A stretch of DNA of 64,000 bases from JAICYJ01 sp963737445 (GTDB taxonomy: Bacteria > Actinomycetota > Thermoleophilia > Gaiellales > JAICJC01), in contig CAVTSO010000007.1 in the NCBI GenBank assembly GCA_963737445.1, forward strand, positions 62,001 through 126,000. The letters run 5' to 3'. The notes below the pieces were generated by a model. It worked only from the letters and a program-made list of their open reading frames with translations. It was not told the origin of the DNA and searched no databases. Every line of letters starts with the position of its first letter. The stretch's first letter is position 1. Position numbers and translations under genes: made by a program. Positions 60,649 to 64,000 of the stretch are shown piece after piece.

Positions 60649-61583
60649 TTGTGGTGGGCGGTCAGTGTCTCGGACGGTCGCGACCCGGCCATGATCTCCC
60701 GCGTCCGCTCGACCTCGGCGTTGATCTCGGCTGCGAACAGGATGGCGACGCTGCACAGCCACAGCCAGGTCAACGTGACGATCACCGCCGACAGCGACCC
60801 CCAGGCCTTGTTATAGGACGAGAACCTCGATGCGTACACACCGAACAGCGCTGAGCCGACGATCCACAGCACCGCGGCGGTGACCGCTCCCGGCGTGATG
60901 AACTGCAGCCGGGGATGGTCGACGTCGGGGCCGAGGTAGAGGATGGCGCCGAACGCCGCTAGCAGCAGCGCGAACAAGATCGGCCACTGCAGCGTCCACC
61001 ACAGCCACGACGCGGCGCCCGGGTAGCCGCTAGCCGCGCCGACCCATCCCGTCATGTACGGCGCCAGCACGAGCACCGCGAACATCACGACCAGAGCCGC
61101 GGTCAAGATCAGTGTGATCAGGAACGCGGACACACGCTGGCGGACGAAGTTCCGGTGCTCGCGGCGCTCGTAGGCGATGTTCAGTCCCCACATCGCGGTC
61201 TGCACGGCACCCATCAGCGAGGTCACGGCCAGGACGAGCCCGACGATCACCATCAACCCGCCGCCCTGCGAGCTCGACACCTGTTGCAGGGTGCTTCGAA
61301 TCAGATCCTGCGCGCTTGCGGGCACGACGCCGCTGAGCTTGTCCACCAGCTTGTTGATGCTGTCGGGGCCGGCCGTCAGGTTGAGGACGCCGAGCGCGAC
61401 GATCAGCGCCGAGGGGATCGCGAAGAACGCCCCGTAGGCGACCCCCTTAGCGACGCTCGTCATGTTGTCGGCCATCGTCCGCTTGGTGGCCCGAACGAGC
61501 ACGCTCTTGAAATCGCCTGTGGTGAGATCCGCGAGGTCAGGTTCGGCGGTGCGCCGGGCGGGGCTGCTGATCCGTGTCGACAT
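60645..61583 (-). CDS. YihY/BrkB-family membrane protein
   Basis: A 312-residue integral membrane protein with six to seven helices in the YihY/BrkB pattern: a cytoplasmic front, VAYGAFFAIPSALIVALGVL, then TAMWGLNIAYERREHRNFVRQR between helices, LYLGPDVDHPRLQFITPG, and the end ASRFSSYNKAWGSLSAVIVTLTWLWLCSVAILFAAEINAEVER (broken across two helices). Once called ribonuclease BN, the family is now thought to be a transporter or envelope factor. ATG 61583 lies 3 bases after the stop of the small gene before it. Confidence 0.88.
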   Translation of the reverse strand: MSTRISSPARRTAEPDLADLTTGDFKSVLVRATKRTMADNMTSVAKGVAYGAFFAIPSALIVALGVLNLTAGPDSINKLVDKLSGVVPASAQDLIRSTLQQVSSSQGGGLMVIVGLVLAVTSLMGAVQTAMWGLNIAYERREHRNFVRQRVSAFLITLILTAALVVMFAVLVLAPYMTGWVGAASGYPGAASWLWWTLQWPILFALLLAAFGAILYLGPDVDHPRLQFITPGAVTAAVLWIVGSALFGVYASRFSSYNKAWGSLSAVIVTLTWLWLCSVAILFAAEINAEVERTREIMAGSRPSETLTAHHK

Positions 61584-61586
61584 TGC

Positions 61587-61796
61587 TCAGGCGACGTCGG
61601 CGTCGTCGGCCGCGAACCGGCGCTCGATGAAGTCGTTCAGCGCCTTGGTCAGCACGGTGGACAGGATCGCGACGCCGATGTACGCGATCCACTGCTTCTT
61701 GGCGACGCTGTGCTGCTTTGACCTGGTCTTGCGGGCGCGCATCGTGCCCGTCACAGCCGGCCGCACCACGAGTCCCGCTACCTCTGCTACGCCCAT
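61587..61796 (-). CDS. Small single-helix membrane protein coupled to YihY
   Basis: A 69-residue protein: a basic front (RARKTRSKQHSVAKK), one hydrophobic helix (WIAYIGVAILSTVLTKAL) and a charged tail (NDFIERRFAADDADVA). GAGGAGGAG precedes ATG 61796. Its stop is 3 bases ahead of the YihY start, so it may be a partner of that protein. No recognised family. Confidence 0.65.
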   Translation of the reverse strand: MGVAEVAGLVVRPAVTGTMRARKTRSKQHSVAKKQWIAYIGVAILSTVLTKALNDFIERRFAADDADVA

Positions 61797-61857
61797 CTCA
61801 GCTCCTCCTCGCGTTTCGCCCTGCTGATACCCGTAGGAGCGGGCTTTGAAGCGTGAT

Positions 61858-63245
61858 CTAGCCGCCGGGCGCGCGATCGCGAAAGCCGCCGTCTCGTCGC
61901 CGCGTCACGATCTGGCCGGTCCAGCCGCGCAGCGGGCGCATACCGCTGGCGCGGAGGCGGCGGCAGGTGCCGAACGTGAGCAGGAACACCACGGGTGGCA
62001 GCAACCACCAGATCGCACGCAGCACCTCGATCTGGCGCTGGTAGGGGATGTCGAAGCTGACGAAGATGCGGTCCGAGGATCCGGCCAGGAACGGCACCAG
62101 CACCCAGGTCATGATGGCCGCGCCGAAGGCCGTGCGCCAGGGGTTGTCGCGCGGCCGGTGGAGCAGATGGTGCCGCGGCCGGTCGCCACTCACCGCCCGT
62201 TCGATCCAGGGCCACGCGTAGAGCAGGCCGAAGGTGACAGCCGGGAACAGCACGCCCCCGAAGAACGGGTTCGGGATCGTACGCCCAAAAGGGTCGGACT
62301 CGAAGTGCGGCATCAGCCGCAGCGCGCCGATCAGCCAGCCCATGTACCAGTCGGGCTGCACGCCGTTGGTGCCGAGCCACGGCTGGTAGGGGCCGAACTG
62401 CCAGATCGGATTGATCTGCACCAGGCCACCCAGCATGAACAGCACCGCGGTCACGGCGAAGAACAGCCCGGCTGAGCGAGCGCGTAGGCCGGCCACATCG
62501 GCGGTGCCGACGACGTTTCGCTCGCGCCGGCCGGGCCCGGCAAACTGGGTATGGCGCAGGCTCATGATCAGGGCCAGGTGCACGGCGATCAGCGCGGCAA
62601 GAGGCGGCAGGACAGAAGACGTGGATGATGTAGATGCGCGGCTCGAATGCGTCGGCGCCCGGGAACTGGCCGCCCCAGACGAGCGGGCCAGCTCGTCCGC
62701 CGACCAGCGGGATCGACATCGCGACCGAGTAGGCGATCGAGAGCCCATCCCCGAGATCAGGTCGTCGGGCAGCGAGTAGCCGGCGAACCCCTCGAGCAGC
62801 GCCAGGGCCAGCAGCGTCGAGGCCGATCACGTAGTTGAGCTCGCGCGGGCGTCGGAACGCGCCCGTGAAGAAGATCCGCATCAGGTGCAGAAGGATCGCG
62901 GCGACGAACACCAGCGCCGCCCAGTGGTGGGTCTGGCGCATCAGCAGGCCCGGCTCGCACCTCCAGCGAGAGGTCGCACCGTCGAGCGTAGGCGTCGCTC
63001 ATGTCGGCGCCCTGCAGCGAGGCCTCGACTGCCCGTGGTAGACGACGTGTGCGGGCTCGGCTCGAAGAACAATGTCAGATAACACCCGTGGCCACCAGCA
63101 GGATGAACGAGTAAAGGGCGATCTCTCCGAGCAGGAACGACCAGTGCTCGGGGAACATGTAGCGCAGCGCCTTGGCCAGCAGCGCGGCCTGCGCCGGTGC
63201 GCCGGTCGAAGGCTGCAAGGCGCGGCCGATCACGCTCTCGCTCAC
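61858..63245 (-). pseudogene. qcrB: Cytochrome b subunit of the bc1-type complex (QcrB), frame broken in its first half
   Basis: Cytochrome b of the quinol-cytochrome c reductase. From about 62600 leftward the frame is clean and shows HLALIMSLRHTQFAGPG, QPDWYMGWLIGALRLMPHFE and the final helices up to TAG 61858. To the right the protein is split by breaks near 62620, 62745, 62820, 62960 and 63080. Even so the heme-helix motif RQTHHWAALVFVAAILLHL, the sequence PRELNYVIG and the front LLGEIALYSFILLVATGV followed by LTLFFEPSPHT can be joined in order. GTG 63245 overlaps the end of qcrA. Likely consensus errors, as the complex is usually essential in aerobes. Confidence 0.85.
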
Positions 63246-64000
63246 GCCCCACCACGCCGGCCCGACCGGGCCCGAAATCGGCCCGGCGGCCACGAGCGTG
63301 CCGTCGTCGGCCAGCGGCAGGGGCAGCTGCGGCAGAGGCCGCCCGGCGGGACCGAAGACCACGTCGGCGCCGTGCAGCACGTCGAACGTCGAGTAGTGGC
63401 AGGGGCAGACCAGGGCCGGCCCGGGGCTGACCTGGCCGTCCAGCGGGTAGCGCAGATCGCCACCGCGCAGCCGGCGTGCGTGCAGATCTTCGAGAAGGCC
63501 TGGATGCCCTGGACGTCCCAGCCGCGCGCGATCGGCCGTGGGGTGCAGCTGAGCCGGATCAACCGCGCACACCACGACGGGCGACCCCAGCTCGCGCGGG
63601 TCGGCGCCCTCCGGGAAGGCGGTCAGGAACGCTCCGATCTCGAGCTGGTCGGCTCGCACCGGGCGGCCCTGCTCGTCGACCAGCGGCGTGCCCGCCCGCC
63701 ATGGCGACGATCCGGTGGCGCCGCCCTTGCCCTCGGCTGCCGAGAACACGGGTACCACGGCAGCCGCTCCCAGCGTCGCGGCGGCCGCCCCGCCGGCGAT
63801 GCCGAGCAGCCGCCGGCGGCTGATGCCCTCGCCACCTTCGCGGAGCGTGGCGGCGGCCGTCTCGGCGCCCTCGCCTTCGCCGGTCTCCGGCCGTGGTTCG
63901 TCCAGCACCACCTGCAGCACCACGGTCCTGCCGGCGGCGATCAGTGCGGCTGCTACCAGCGCCAGCCCCCCGCCCAGGGTGACCCCGAATACCTGGGTCG
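63242..64000 (-). CDS. qcrA: Rieske iron-sulfur subunit QcrA (partial, two frame breaks)
   Basis: Rieske protein of the bc1-type complex, cut by the right edge inside a membrane helix (GLALVAAALIAAGR). Next come a linker, a Tat-like segment (SRRRLLGIAGGAAAAT), and the Rieske fold with the first cluster box CTHAGCAVA and the second CPCHYSTFD; Cys and His ligands are all present. Breaks lie near 63555 and 63455, and probably one at the very end, where the frame runs on into qcrB instead of using the TGA at 63242-63244. It transfers electrons from quinol to cytochrome c. qcrC probably lies beyond the window. Confidence 0.87.

Noticed and set aside
63242..63245. A natural Rieske-cytochrome b fusion protein
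   Set aside because: The common frame arises in a region full of indels, and a normal GTGA stop-start overlap is present at the junction.

Overview
The window is about 64 kb of very GC-rich DNA. Genes are dense, often begin with GTG, and overlap through GTGA/ATGA stop-start junctions. It looks like a chromosome segment of a deep-branching actinobacterium; a Thermoleophilia-like lineage (Solirubrobacterales/Gaiellales) is my guess, not something the sequence proves. Supporting signs are about fifteen genes whose start codon lies 6-9 bases after a TANNNT -10 box with no Shine-Dalgarno sequence (leaderless transcripts), an actinobacterial-style qcrA-qcrB pair, a poxvirus-type topoisomerase IB, and MprF-like and PIG-V-like membrane proteins. 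One tRNA gene (Ser-GCT) is present. I see no rRNA, CRISPR array, phage or insertion sequence.

Layout. 0-3.6 kb: a leftward polyamine-type ABC importer (potD-B-C-A) with a promoter/operator facing a TetR gene. 3.8-7.3 kb: TetR, an NDP-forming acyl-CoA synthetase and a dienoyl-CoA-reductase-like SDR. 7.3-18.9 kb: a hairpin repeat, a large LuxR-type ATPase regulator, tRNA-Ser, a PIG-V-like mannosyltransferase, a secreted HYDIN-like protein with a two-membrane-segment partner, a DEAD-box helicase with a terminator-bearing leader, and an MprF-like DUF2156 protein. 18.9-38.6 kb: a catabolic island with an N-carbamoyl/allantoate amidohydrolase, aminotransferase, ThDP enzyme, GntR regulator, OsmC, PuuE-type deacetylase/allantoinase, quinone-oxidoreductase-like, VOC and Gfo/Idh proteins, an SMP-30 lactonase, a peptide-type ABC importer with fused ATPases, a dihydropyrimidinase-like hydrolase, a TudS-related desulfidase and two convergent SDRs. 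38.7-48.5 kb: a DksA-like protein, an MFS-cyclic-nucleotide-domain fusion, a complete second oligopeptide importer and an M28 peptidase. 48.6-60 kb: MarR with overlapping divergent promoters, a short tatA, a beta-helix protein, an HtrA protease, small secreted/membrane proteins, an S53 protease and topoisomerase IB. 60-64 kb: flavin reductase, YihY/BrkB protein and qcrB-qcrA running off the right end.

How the genes may work together. Three related operator-like palindromes lie before the ThDP enzyme, the PuuE-like gene and the SMP-30 gene, and the FCD-type GntR gene sits among them, so these probably form one regulon. Two cyclic-amide hydrolases, a carbamoyl amidohydrolase, an aminotransferase and a TudS-related protein suggest breakdown of pyrimidine/hydantoin/ureide-like and perhaps sulfur-containing heterocycles; this is inference. 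The second oligopeptide importer with M28 and S53 peptidases suggests peptide use.

Data quality. Single-base frame breaks cluster at about 30.5-36.1 kb and 62.6-63.6 kb, with isolated ones at 557, about 12.73, 44.86 and 60.32 kb. The encoded peptide stays recognisable on both sides of each break, so consensus errors are likelier than true decay, but raw reads are needed to decide. An imperfect repeat of about 80-110 bp with small hairpins occurs three times (40.7, 48.5 and 59.0 kb), each time directly behind the stop codon of a peptide-uptake or peptidase gene.
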